Of a stretch of DNA of 64,000 nt, positions 38,313 through 50,661 are shown one piece after another; the stretch's first letter is position 1; every line of letters begins with the position of its first letter. Position numbers and translations under genes: made by a program. This DNA comes from Cymbidium sinense. Its lineage: Eukaryota; Streptophyta; Magnoliopsida; Asparagales; Orchidaceae. Where the stretch lies: positions 273,089,014 to 273,153,013 of the forward strand of contig CM038215.1 in the NCBI GenBank assembly GCA_021442155.1, given 5' to 3'. The notes below the pieces were generated by a model, which saw only the letters and a program-made list of their open reading frames with translations, was not told the origin of the DNA and did not search any database.

Positions 38313-40679
38313 TTTTTTTTTTTTTTTATTTAGGGAAAGTTAGAATTTTATTACCATAAAAATAAAGGAAACAATGTCCTTAAAAGGGGTAAAGCTCAAA
38401 GTTCTACTACTCATAGAGCTACAAGAAACCTAAAGAGCTAAACCCCCATCAAGTACAATGGAAAAAAAATTAAAGAGCAAATACAACATCTTAAAAGCAA
38501 ATGAGAAAAGACACTAAATAAGACTAATATAACTCAAGAAAGCAATAAAAAGACTAGTTAGCAACAACTCATGATCCCTTTAAGAAGTCAAGATAAGCAA
38601 GATCCACATCAACAGTACTTGAGTTGACTAAGTAAAGATGATTCCATCTGTGAAGTTCCAACCTGCAAAACAGTTCTACAAAACACTACAAAGGCAACAA
38701 TCATAGCTCAAGGGAAAAAGATAAAGTAAACAATTTAGAAAGAGTTGAGAAAGAGAAGCCTCAGGCTTGTGTAAGATCATCTTAAGGAGAAACAATACAT
38801 ATGAACATCCAACCTTCATGAGAATCATATGCACGCTGCCTACCAGAGAGAACATATGAGAAAACATCAAGGCCATCATAGCCAGCATACCTAATATAAG
38901 AAACCATCCAAGGAAAAACATTCCATTGTGATCCAGTTCCTGCCCCAAACAAACACAAAAATAGCAAGCTAGCAGCCAGCCAGTAGCCAACCGACCAACC
39001 AAAGCTCACAATAACCCAACCACTTAAAGCCAATATCGCAAAAGTTACAGATCTGGGTCGAGCTAAAATAAACCAAGCAATAACTCCACCAAAGCCACCA
39101 CCAATAGAAAGAGAAACACAAAAAAGGGCAGTCAGCATAAATAGGGAAAACAACACAATCAAGCAAAACAGTCATAGCATAGAGAGGAAAGCCATATCAA
39201 TCCAAATTCAAGGGCAAAACCACCACCCAAATAGCAAGAATCAGGAGATAAGCAAGAAGAAAGGCCAAGAGGGCATCCAAAAATTACCATCAAAACCACC
39301 GCCAAGGTAGCCAAAAGAACAGGAAATCCACCACCACCAACCAAGAGGCAAATATCATGAAACAAGGAGAGACAAATAAACTAGGGGAGTCAATACCAAC
39401 AACCAACATAAATCCCAAAACACCAAGCCATGACACAAGCATCCAAGGCAAGACAACAGCCATAAAAATCCCCTTAAGCAACCAACCACAAATAATAAGT
39501 CCTAAAATAGGACCAAAAAAACCACAAGAGCTCATATCATCCACAAAAAAATTAGCCAATAAAAAAACCCAAGCGAACAGCCAACAGGTTGTGTAACAGG
39601 AGAAATCAGAGCAACAAAAAAATTGATACCCAAATTGAGAACAAAAATAAAAGAAAAACAACTTCACTCAAGTGAGGATAACCAACCCAAGAGCAGACCA
39701 TAAACCCAACCAAAGAACCCAACCAAAGCAACTAAACCAACCATCAAACACAGCTAACACATTCGCCCAAACAACTAACCCAACCAACCAAAAAAGCCAA
39801 CCAACCTAGTCAGCCAACAAAACTAACCAGTTGACAAAGCCAATAGATAGCCCAAAAAAAAGGAAAAGAACAATAGTAGACAAATCCACAACCCACTAGG
39901 AGATCTCCAAAATAACCAATAAAAAAATGATAGTCACCGAGCCAGAAAAAAGCCTAGGAGAACCAACCAACCACAAGCAGCAAAATTGTAATGAAAGAAA
40001 TAAGGCTAGAGGAAAACAAAACCCATTCCAAATCCCAAAGGGCAGATAGTTTCCACAAATAAAAAAGTAAGAACACAACAACTACATAACAGCTACCTCC
40101 AATCCATAAGATAGAGGGAAAAATCAACCAGCAGAAGCCTCCAAGACAAACCAAGAAAGGAGAACATCAACCACCAAAAAAAACCCAAAACTAAGCCAAG
40201 CCAGAAGAGGCCAACAACAACCATGAAAAATATAACCACCCAAAACAACTAGGTAGATGTATGAAGCAAATTGCAGGAACCAGCAAAACCAATTATAGCA
40301 GCTAAAAATCCAATTTGAATAAGGCCATAGCTAGCCAAAATTGGAGGCAAACCCAACATCCATTAATAAAAGAGGTAGGCCAAAAATTGGCACTACCACA
40401 TCCCAACAGGAGACCCTCAAAAAATGACTAGCTGTGTGATAGAGCCATATAACAAAAACCACCAGTCTCAAAGGATAGGGAAACCAATTAAAAACTACTA
40501 CGACCAAAAATGGGTCAGTCAAATATAGAATGGGGTTAAGAGGAATGGGGGTTTAAGTATAAAAATAAACTCAAGAAAAACCACTTCTTGGTGAGGGAAG
40601 CATAAAATAAACAACCAAAAAATAGTCTGAATAAAACCACCATAGCAAAATGATCAAATAAATAGCAAAAGGCTAAAAT
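38313..40679 (-). other. LINE E 3'UTR, extreme strand skew with CCAACCAA-type motifs
   Basis: The + strand is rich in A and C and poor in T, most strongly at 39670-39850 (AACCCAACCAACC, AAGCCAACCAACC). The LINE RNA is therefore rich in UUGGUUGG. At 2.4 kb this is the longest 3'UTR of the family here. Minus-strand hydrophobic frames (38676-40522) are taken as composition effects. Confidence 0.7.
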
Positions 40680-43600
40680 CTAAGGTAAAGAAGTCCAGTT
40701 ATCTAGATTGAGCGCACCATGTGATGGTTTAGGTAAGTTATGGTTAAAATAAAGTGAATTTATTTCCCTCCCAAATTAGCCAGAAATTGCATTACCTTCA
40801 AAAAAGAATGTGAAAATTTTGTAGCAAACTTGAGAAAGAAGCTTTTAGTGTGATTAAGAAGATAAAATAAGTGATTCCCCATTTTATTATTATTATTGGG
40901 CATATCATAATCAATTCAATCCAAATATTAAAGAGGTGTTTTCTTAAAGAAATATCAATAGCTTTGTTAATAACCATGAGCTCATGATAAATAATAGAAC
41001 ATGCTTTGAGGGGGTTGGCAAAAGCACAAATGATAGTACCTTTAGAATCCCTAAGAATTCCACCACAACCATATTTGTTTGGGGAAACAGAACCATCAGT
41101 ATTGATCTCAATAAAATTTTATGTAGGCTTAATCCAATGTATAATCCTAATACTCTTGTAGGAACGATTATCATGCAAAGTGATACCCAATTTTTTAGCC
41201 CCAAATTTATAACCTCTAAAGTGAAGATTACTAATTTAATTTTCATTAAACAAATCATGAATTTTTTCTTTAGTTTTGGCAAGGATTCTTTTATGGTTAT
41301 TAGGGATACCACGATATTTAGCATCATTTCTATCCATCCAAATGAACTAAATAATAGTAATAGCAATTAAAACTTTGATATAACCTTTCACAGTTTTGTG
41401 GAAAGAAACTTCAAGAAACTTCAAGAAGTTGATATAATGAAAGAGAGCCATGAAAATAGTTAGTGTTAAATAAATCATCATACCATATCCAAAGTTTGGA
41501 AGCAATAACACCATTGATAAAAACATGATTAACATTTTCAATATGAAAGAAACAATAGTACTTAGACGGTAAATAAAACACTTTAAGCGAGCAAGGAATC
41601 AACTATGAAGTTATTCAAAATCCTCCAAGCTAAAGTAGAATAAGAAATGGGAATGATATTGTTCCAAAGTTTAATGAAAACATTAGAGGTGTTTTGTTTA
41701 TTTCTAATAAAAATTTGATCCAGTTTATTAGAAAAGATAGTGATGTTGCAAAACTTGTCAAAAAAAAAGAAATAAGAATGTAGTTCTCAAGTTTGTTTTC
41801 ATTCCAATTGTTATTAAGCCAAAAGAGCTAACTTTCATAGCAGTAGGGTGTGTAGATAAAGGGACTCAATAGAGCCATTGCAAGCCAATTGTCTTGCCAA
41901 AAGAAAGAAGAACCCGAATGAATACCCCAAGATATTAAGGATTCAACAACCCATTAAATGGAGCAAAGCCTTTTCCAAATCGGAGAGTCACCAACTTTAT
42001 AAGCACAGGTAAGAGGGTGTTTACCTTGGAAATATTTTTCCATCATAAAATTTTCCTAAAGGCTATCATTCTTTCTAAAATTCCACCAAAACTTATGAGA
42101 GAAGCCAGTGATAGCATCACGAATAGGTTTGCAACCAAGACCACCTTAACCCAATGGACATTTATGCCAGGAAGTCCAATGCATTCTTTTAATAGAATTA
42201 TTGGACCACCAAAAAATTTTATTAAGCAAGCGATCAATTCTGATAAGAGTAGAATTAGTGGGAATAATAGTTTGAATCAAATAAAGAGGCATTGAATTAG
42301 GAGTGTTTTAAGAACAGTGAGTCTGCCACCAAAGGAAAGTAAATGGAATTCCCAAACAAAAACTTTATTTAAAATTTTTTGAGTTAACTCATCAAAAATG
42401 TGGGATCATTTTGGACCTTCAAAAAGAGGAGCACTCAGTACTTAAAAGGTAAGTGTTGATGTTTAAAATTAGTGATATGCAGGATTTGATTAATTTTATT
42501 ATTGGAGATATTTGAAGAAGTAATAAAACAACTTTTGTTATCATTGATAGAAAGCCCACTTTCTCTACCAAATTTATTTAAAAAAATCTTGAGGTTCTTG
42601 ATATGATGAAGAGAAGCATTGCAAAAAAAATAATAAAATCATCTGTAAAGCTTAAGTGGAAAATAGGAAGACCACCAAGAGTTATGTAGTACATACTAGG
42701 ATTGTTTAAGAATAACTCATTGATGCTCCTAGATAAGTACTCAACAATAATAATAAATAAAGTAGGAGATAAAGGATGCCCTTGTCTTAAGCCATGGGAA
42801 GAAGGAAAGAAGCCCAAAGCTTCCCCATTAAGCAAAATAGAGAACCAAACATTATTAATAAAATTTTTATTAAGAAAAATAAATTTAGTAGAAAACCCAA
42901 AAAAATTCATAATATGGAAAAGGAAATCCCAATAGATATTATCAAAAGCTTTGGAAATATCTAATTTGAAAAGAATGTTTCCACCTCTAGTCTTAGCATC
43001 TAAATCATGAATTAATTCTTGGGCAAGTAAAATGTTATCAAAAATAAATCTACCTCTAACAAAATCAGTTTGGTTGAGAGAGATAATCTTATGAAGTAAA
43101 GGACTAAGCCTATTGGTAAGAATTTTGGAAATCAAACTTATTGAAGAAGGTGCAAAGAATAATAGGTCTAAAATCACTCCAATAGTCGGGTTATCTTTCT
43201 TAGGTATGAGAACAATAGAAGTGCTAGAAAAATATCTAGGAAAAGATTACCTTAAAAAAAAAATCAATCATTTTAATAATAATCCAACATTTTTGGAAAA
43301 ATTAGTAGACCAGCAATAGAATCTATGTTCATGCTATTAAGATCTTTAAAAATTTCATCTTCATTAGGCACAATAGTAAGAAAATTATTCATCATTAGTA
43401 ATAATAGAAGAAATTAAGTGTGATTTAGAAATAGCTTCATAAGAGCAACTCTTATTAAGCATATTTCTAAAGTAATTAATGATTGAATCCTTAATACCAT
43501 TATTCTCTATAATCCATTCTCCATTTTCATCTTTAATTTTTTGAATATTATTTAAGGCTCTATTTTTGTTAACTAAAGCATGGAAATATCTAGTATTCTT

Positions 43601-44622
43601 GTCTCCATCCGCAAAGTGTTTACTAGGGGATTTTTGGCGCCAATAAGTCTCTTCCATATTTTTCAAATTAACAAGCTTATCTTTCACTTTTTCTTAATCT
43701 TAAGGATCTAATAGAGACTTCAAGATCACAAAATATTTTTCCATATCTTTGATATTAGCAAAGATTTAAAAAAATGCTTGTTCCACCAACCCTGATTTTG
43801 TTTAAGTCTTTTAAGCTTAAACCAACATCCATTCATCCCCATAATAGAATTATGAAGATGTAAAAAAGCTTTCCAATTGTTAGCCACAACATTAAAAAAT
43901 CAATATCTGAATCCACATGTTCAAATCTAAAAGGAGAGAAATTTTTTAATCTATTAGAATTATCTTTAATAGAAACCAAAGAGGAGCATGATTAGACAAG
44001 GTTTAGCTTAAATAATTAATAAGTAATAGGCCATTGAGTAATCCAATGAGTATTAAAAGAATTCGGTCCAACCTTTGCCAAAGTCTAAAGTTTTGCCAAG
44101 TATAATTAGAACCATTAAAACCAATATTAATCAAATTACAATCAAGGATCATATTGGAAAATTCTTCCATGGAATGAATATTACAAGAGCAACCACCACT
44201 TCATTCAGAAGATAACAAAATAGTGTTGAAATCACCACCAACCAACCAAGGTTTATTATCAGAGGTTGAAAAATGAGTCAAGTTATCCCAAAGAAGATTT
44301 CTACCAGATCTATTACAAGATGCATAAACAAAAAAGCCCAAAACACAATAATCACCATAAGAGATTTGAGCATTAATAACTTGATGAAAATCATCAAGAA
44401 TAGAAACATCTACAAAGTTATTCCAAAAATACCAAATCTTATTACTAATATTAGAGAAAAATTTATTGTAACTAATCATTCTAGCAACATGTTTAATTTT
44501 ATTAACATGAATAAGCGGCTCAAGAATAATAAGTAAAGAAATATTATGGATGATAAAGATTTCTAATATGGTTACAAAGAGAGTGTACCAATCTCTAACA
44601 TTCTAAACTAAAAAATTAAATA
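40680..44622 (-). pseudogene. LINE E ORF2: endonuclease-RT-RNase H, broken start
   Basis: The start region (~44622) reads ILNFLV*NVRD, so the ATG found in LINEs B and C is ATA and a stop follows. Endonuclease: 44201-44479 (PWLVGGDFNTILLSSE). RT: 42578-43177, an uninterrupted ~199-codon stretch with SLNQTDFVRGRFIFDNILLA, KLDISKAFDNIYWD, HGLRQGHPLSPTLF (Gly-to-His-type change in the QGD block) and catalytic FTDD. Zinc-binding region around 41411-41602; RNase H end near 40680-41000, finishing LNLDNWTSLP. Frameshifts separate the blocks. Confidence 0.85.
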
Positions 44623-44654
44623 TAAGAAAAGCGGGGAGGGTTAAAGTTAATTGA

Positions 44655-46849
44655 GAGAAGGGAGGGAGGTTGCAACAGCTCTAGTCTTTCATAGCAATTT
44701 GGGAGGAAATTTTTAATTTTTTTTCTTTTCTGAATAAAATGTTTGAAAGCCAATTTCTTTACTCTTTGAATCATCATTCAAAAAGTATTTAGCAACATTA
44801 GTCATAGATTAGGAGAAATCTCTTGATGAGAAGTGAATTCTCCTTCTTCCAAGAAACTAGAATTTAGTAAAGACAAATGAGCTTCGAGAATAGCAAGAGA
44901 GAGCAAAAATGATTTATTAAAAAGGCAAATGGGAACACTAAACCCTTCCTCATCATTAGCCAAATTATTAGATAAAAGCAAATCTTTTTGAGAAGTTAAA
45001 TCATCCTGAATTTGGAATATGGAATCAAGTTTATCAACCTGATTATCATGAGGTTTTAATGCCATATTCTCCATTGAATTAGAATGATGCATAATATTAA
45101 ATTCCTCATTTATGTTCTCCACTAAAGCTTCATTTTAATATATCAAAGCTAGCAAGGATGCAAGGATCGAATCAGAGGAAACAAAATCCTCATTCAAAAG
45201 TTTAGAAAAGCTATTATTGTTCACATTAGAAGCCTTCAATTGCTCAGAAGAAGTAAAAGGTAAATTTTCCTTACAAGGAACATTCAAAGAGTCCATTTTT
45301 CTCAAAGTAGTTTTTTGAAATTTAACAATGGTCAGCCTAGGGTTAGGAACAGAAGTTTTTGTAACAGGAATTTTTTTTAGGTGAGGATGAAGAATGAAAC
45401 ATTCAGAATTATCGTGCCCATGGATTTTGTAGTGAGAATAAAAGATAGGAAAATTTTTAATTTCAATTTTTTACATATAATCATAATTTTCAGATCCAAA
45501 CCAGATTTCTTTCGGGTGTTTCTTGGTAATACTAAAGGATGAGATTTTATAATAGTTTCTTGATCAATTTTAAACGACCAAATAAGGCACCCACAACAAA
45601 AAGGAATTCATGGTTAATGAAATGAATAGGCATATTGGGGAGAGAAATCCAAACAGGAACAATTGGGAATTTTTCCTTAATATCAAATAGTGGAGTCCTT
45701 TTTAGCAACCTCATTTGGGAATTAAAAACAAAATAAGAGTGACTAGAAGGGAGGGAGGTCGCAACAGCTCTAGTCTTTCTTAGCAATTTGGGAGGAAATT
45801 TTTAATTTTTTTTTCTTTTCTGAATAGAAAGTTTGGAAGCCGCTTTTGCTCTTTGAATCATCATTCAAAAGGATTTAGCAACATTAGTTAGGAGAGAAAT
45901 ATCTTGATGAGAAGTGAATTCTCCTTCTTCCAAGAAACTAGAATTTATTAAAGACAAATGAGCTTCGAGAATAGCAAGGGAGGGAGCATAAAATGATTTA
46001 TTAAGAAGGAAAATGGGAACACTAAACCCTTCCTTATCATTAACCAAATTATTAGATAAAAGAAAATCTTTTTGAGAAGTTAAATCATCCTAAATTTGGA
46101 ATATGGAATCTGGTTTATCAACTTGATTATCATGAGGTATTAAAGCCATATTCTCCATTGAATTAGAATGATGCATAATACTAAATTCCTCATTTATGTT
46201 CTCCATTAAAGCTTCATTTTACTATATCAAAGCTAGCAAGGATGCAGGGATCGAATCAGAGGAAAAAAATCCTCATTCAAAAGTTTAGAAAAGCTAATAT
46301 TGTTCACATTAGAAGCCTTCAATTGCTCAGAAGAAGTAAAAGGTAAATTTTCCTTATAAGGAACATTCAAAGAGTCCATTTTTCTCAAAGTAGTTTTTTG
46401 AAATTAAACAATGGTCAGCCTAGGGTTAGGAACAGAAGTTTTCGTGAATTTTTTTAGGTGAGGATGAAGAATGAAACATTCAATTATCGTCTATGGATTT
46501 TGTAGTGAGAATAAAAGATAGGAAAATTTTTATTTTCAATTTTTTACATATAATCATAATTTTTAGATCCAAACCAGATTTCTTTCGAGTGTTTCTTGGT
46601 ATTGTCCAATTCAATAAGGATTCTAACCACTAAAGGATGAGATTTTATAATCGTTGCTTGATCAATTTACAATGGCTAACCAAATAAGGCACCCACAGCA
46701 AAAAGGAATTCATGGTTAATGAAATGAATAGGCATATTGGGGAGAGAAATCCAAACTGGAACAATTGGTGATTTTTCCTTAATATCAAATAGTGGAGTCC
46801 TTTTTAGCAACCTCATTTGGAAATTAAAAATAAAATAAGAGCGATGAGA
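44655..46849 (-). repeat. Tandem duplication (2 x ~1.1 kb) inside LINE E ORF1
   Basis: 44655-45744 and 45745-46849 are direct copies with a period of ~1,090 bases; both begin AGAAGGGAGGGAGGT on the + strand and both contain AGAAGTGAATTCTCCTTCTT and GAAACATTCA. They differ by scattered substitutions and small indels, so the duplication is old. Each copy holds the last part of the DUF4283 region, the zinc knuckle and the acidic tail; the DUF4283 start exists only once (right side). Confidence 0.92.
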
Positions 46850-47251
46850 AAAAACATGAGAGTAATCCAAATCATTCATCAATTGAATTAAAATGTGGTG
46901 AGGATCAATTAAAAGAATCATAAAAGCACCCACAAGTTTCAAACTATTGAAGAAAGAGCAAATGTTTTCTAGATTAGGCCTATGAAGAGTAAACTTTCCA
47001 ACCAAAGTTAATTCAAAAGGCTTAGCAAGCTTTTCCATAATCTAATTTGAGCACATAACCACATGCATGCCTCGAAAAGAAGTCAAAATAAGTTCTAGAG
47101 ACTGACCTAAATAGCCATCCTTACCAGTGAGAACATCTTTGAATGATTTTGAAGTAGCCGAAGCCAGGGTAGATGATGCCCTAGCAGGATCCATAGGATC
47201 TTTTAATTTTGCACAAGGAATAATCAGAGAAGATGACAAGCCTGATGTCAT
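44802..47251 (-). pseudogene. LINE E ORF1 (DUF4283 gag, zinc knuckle), partly duplicated
   Basis: From the 5' side: N-terminal segment (47042-47251, MTSGLSSSLIIPCAKLKD), DUF4283-type domain (46676-47038; KPFELTLVGKFTLHRP, LIDPHHILIQLMNDLDYS, PVWISLPNMPIHFINHEF), a decayed knuckle and acidic tail, then a second partial DUF4283 end (45547-45786), a second knuckle (near 45400) and a second tail (44802-45122). The second knuckle reads YSHYKIHGHDNSEC: the two leading Cys are Tyr. If ever translated through, the product would carry two C-terminal halves, but stops make this unlikely. Confidence 0.8.
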
Positions 47252-47439
47252 TCTAAGGAAGAGATGAAATTGACCAGTGCTTGTCGATTTGAGAAGGAGT
47301 CCAGTGAGAATTGTTCAAATCAATCTGCAAACAGCATCTAGAAAGACAAAAAATGAGAGGGGGAAAGGAAAATAGCCAGAACACGAGGAGAGGGCTCAGG
47401 CAGTAGGATTTTTTCACTTTAATTTTATAATATTATTAA

Positions 47440-47530
47440 GGTTTAGGGTTTATGGTTTATAGTTTATGTTTTAGGGTTTAGGTTTTAGGATTTAGGGTTT
47501 ATGGTTTAGGTTTTAGGGTTATGGTGTTTA
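47440..47530 (+). repeat. Short telomere-like tract at the array edge
   Basis: About 90 bases of TTTAGGG-type repeats with TTTATGG variants. It marks the right end of the mosaic array before ordinary sequence starts. Confidence 0.85.
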
Positions 47531-48779
47531 TATTTGGAGGTGGGACACCACACAAATCTTGTGAGGTATTTATTGAAGTGATCGTACTACATTAAGGTAT
47601 GATGCACTATCTTGATAGATAGAAATCATCACCCTATAATAGACATAATCACATAATAAGGACTCCTAGGGCATGATGAGTCTTCGAATGTACCAGAGAT
47701 CTTTCCTCTACTTTACATGGAAAAGTAAAGAAGGGTTTATATTAAGCCAAGTTAATTAAGTTCCCCATGGAGGCAAGCCTCCATAGTTAATTACATCATA
47801 AGGAATGGAAATTTCTTAGGAATACTCTTAATTAAAGAAGAAATTAAGGTCTCCAAAGATTTTAAGGCTAGACTATCAAAAGATTATTTGTATTGAAAAA
47901 TCAAATGGGATTGTTCAAGGAGAAGACTTATTATTGAAGCCAAAGAGAATGAGTAGGAAATGCTCATGATACAAGGAAGCCTAGTAAGCATTTCAATTTA
48001 TCTTATGGTTGGAATTTATATGTTTGAAGTTGAAGAGTTTAATTTTATTGAAGTTGACATTTTATTAGAAAGCTAGGCCTTATAATCCAACAACATAAAA
48101 TTATGAAAATGCCTAATAGGTGAGAATTTATGTTAGTAGCCTGAAGGAAATAGTTACCTCAGATTCTAAATCTAGGGAGCTTTAGCATATGCCAAAGCAC
48201 AACCTAAGTCTGAGCAAAGATGGGTATATTGTTTACCTCCACAAGAGAGGATAAACCACCCGACTACTGGGCTTATAACCGCCTGGAGTCGTAGCCAGCT
48301 ATGTCCTCCTATGCTTTAAATTTATGTAGGAAATTCTTTTGAGTTACAAGATAGCTAGGGTAGTTATTTTTTAGAAAGAGACTAGAGTCCTTAAATACAC
48401 TCCCTATGATACTAGAGGATGAGTGGTATGAGTAATGACTTAATCTACAAATGCAATATTTTTTTGAATTTTATTTTAATTTTGACCCTTCATTTTGACA
48501 AAGGCTTTAGGATTTTGATGCTTATATGCTTGATGAAAATAGGTTATGGGCCAAATCATCTAGAAGAAGGTGTTCACCACAAGGGATGCCCTCACAGGTC
48601 AAGCATTCCCCTATCGTGCAAGGATGGAGATCCTTCATGTTCAAGAGAGAAAGAATATGCATGCATGTTATGAGACATTCAACCATTCAACTAAGGGATT
48701 GCTAAATATTTTAATTGTTTTATTTAGAACCTAGGCTTTATGCAGTTTATGAGTTATTTTAAAATATTAATTATGAGTT

Positions 48780-49500
48780 ATTATTTAGAGAAATTAATTT
48801 TATCCTAGAGCCTAAGCATCCAAGCCACACATTAAAGCATCAAACATATAAGAAACTAAGAAAGGCATGTTGTTTCTAATGCATCTAAATACAACATCAA
48901 ACAATTTTATAGACTACCATAAAAGAATAAAAGGTGGTGTTCCATCATACACCCAAAAGAGAAATGGGTAGAGCTCTACCCATATACAACCTAGTATATA
49001 AAATAATAATTACAATTATAAATAATAAATGCTATGGGGGTCTTCAAGTATTCATTATTCATGTCTCCTTCATTTCTTCATATCTTTGCTTCTTTTAATG
49101 TGGTAGGCTTTAAGGCATCACAGCCAATGCTCATCCTAAAGCCCCTTCGTACTAATCCTAATTCCTAATTTAAAATTATATTAAAAATATGAAAAGTAAA
49201 TCTAAGTACACCTGCAAAACAAGTGTTAGCTAAACACACATAAAACCAAAGTAGTTATATCTATAATTTGAACTTAGCACCCAGCACATGGGTAACCAAG
49301 CCCACCTGTCCTAACTTGGATTATGCTTATGGGCTTAAGAAACCTACAAAGAGAGCATTTATATTTATTTTTAATTGGCCCCTTAAGCACAATCCCTTGC
49401 AAAAAATAATGTTAGACTATCAACGACCTAACGTCCAACCTACGATCCACATTCCTAACATCCAGCTAAAAATATTATATTACAAAACAAAACACAACAT
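48780..49500 (-). repeat. Arm 2 of the ~0.7 kb dispersed inverted repeat pair
   Basis: Reverse-complement match of 3940-4690 (see arm 1), with small indels throughout. It keeps AATAAATGCTATGGGGG and AAGTGTTAGCTAAACA in the opposite orientation to arm 1. No coding frame and no clear termini or target-site duplication were found. Confidence 0.75.
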
Positions 49501-49925
49501 CAACCATACAATCAACACATCAACCTAACCTAATTCTAAGGTCAGTGACCTAGTATTCTAGTGTGTGAATAAAGGGTTTGTGACAAGACATTACTAGTTT
49601 CTTTAGTTTCATTTGGAGTTTGAATTTGTTTAAATTAGTCCTTTAGCTAGTTTTAATTTAAATGATTGATTGATTTATTTTCCATTTTTATTTCACTTTT
49701 ATTTGGTTAAAGTGATATTTAGATTTTCAAGGATGAAGAGTAGAATGAATTCCATTTTTGGATGGAACTCACCATATTCTACATCCTAACTCCTAAAGAG
49801 TCTAACCAAGGTCCTTGGTATCTTAATTAGCCCATTTGAATTTATGTGATTGATTTATTTGATTAATGTTTGTTTGATTTAAATTAGATTTTAAAATTTG
49901 AGTTTACATAATCTTCATTTATTTT

Positions 49926-50099
49926 GATTGATTAATTTTGGATTAGATATTTTGATTTAATTAAATTTTGATAATTCAATATCCTTAATATCTAATGAAG
50001 TTTAAGTTTATTTAATTTCATATATTGGATTGATTAATTTTGGATTAGATGTTTTTATTTAATTAAATTTTGATAATTCAATATCTTTAATATCTAATG
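49926..50099. repeat. Tandem duplication, 102-bp period
   Basis: Copies at 49926-49997 and 50028-50099 share GATTAATTTTGGATTAGAT and AATTTTGATAATTCAATATC with only a few changes; the copies start 102 bases apart. Confidence 0.9.
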
Positions 50100-50550
50100 C
50101 TTTTCTTTTTTTTGGTTTTAATTTCATATGATTATTGTCATTTCAATGTTTGTTTAAATTCATTGATTTTTATTATTTTATTTGAGTTTCATTTGGATTG
50201 GTGAATGTATTTTAATTTACTTATGATTTATTTGAAGTTTAATGTGTTCTTTCATTTGAATTCTAATTAAGGGTATAACTTATTAAATTTAGCCATCTAG
50301 TTTATATAAATGATTATCTCTTTAGCTTAATGATTATTCTCTTTTCTTAGTTAAATAGGTTTGTTTATTTGGATTTTATTAACTTATTTTGGTATTGATT
50401 GAAATTTGGAGTAATTGGATATGATTTAATAAATTTTGAGTTTATATTTAATTTTATGTTTATTTGATTTGATTATGATATTTAGAATATGAATTATACA
50501 AGTTTGCTCATATTTTTTTTCTTGACTTTAATTATCTATGTCCCAATGTG

Positions 50551-50661
<111 letters not shown>

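Larger units (their letters stand above)
38313..47440 (-). mobile_element. LINE E: longest L1-type element, with an internal ORF1 duplication
   Basis: 9.1 kb. The A-tail is a run of ~15 T at 38313-38327, and the 3' end GGGAAAGTTAGAATTTTA matches LINE D. The extra length comes from a 2.4 kb 3'UTR and a tandem duplication of ~1.1 kb in ORF1. Minus-strand order: 5'UTR (47260-47440), ORF1 with duplication, ORF2, 3'UTR. It is flanked on the left by the T-rich/TTTAGGG array and on the right by only ~90 bases of TTTAGGG. Inactive. Confidence 0.88.
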
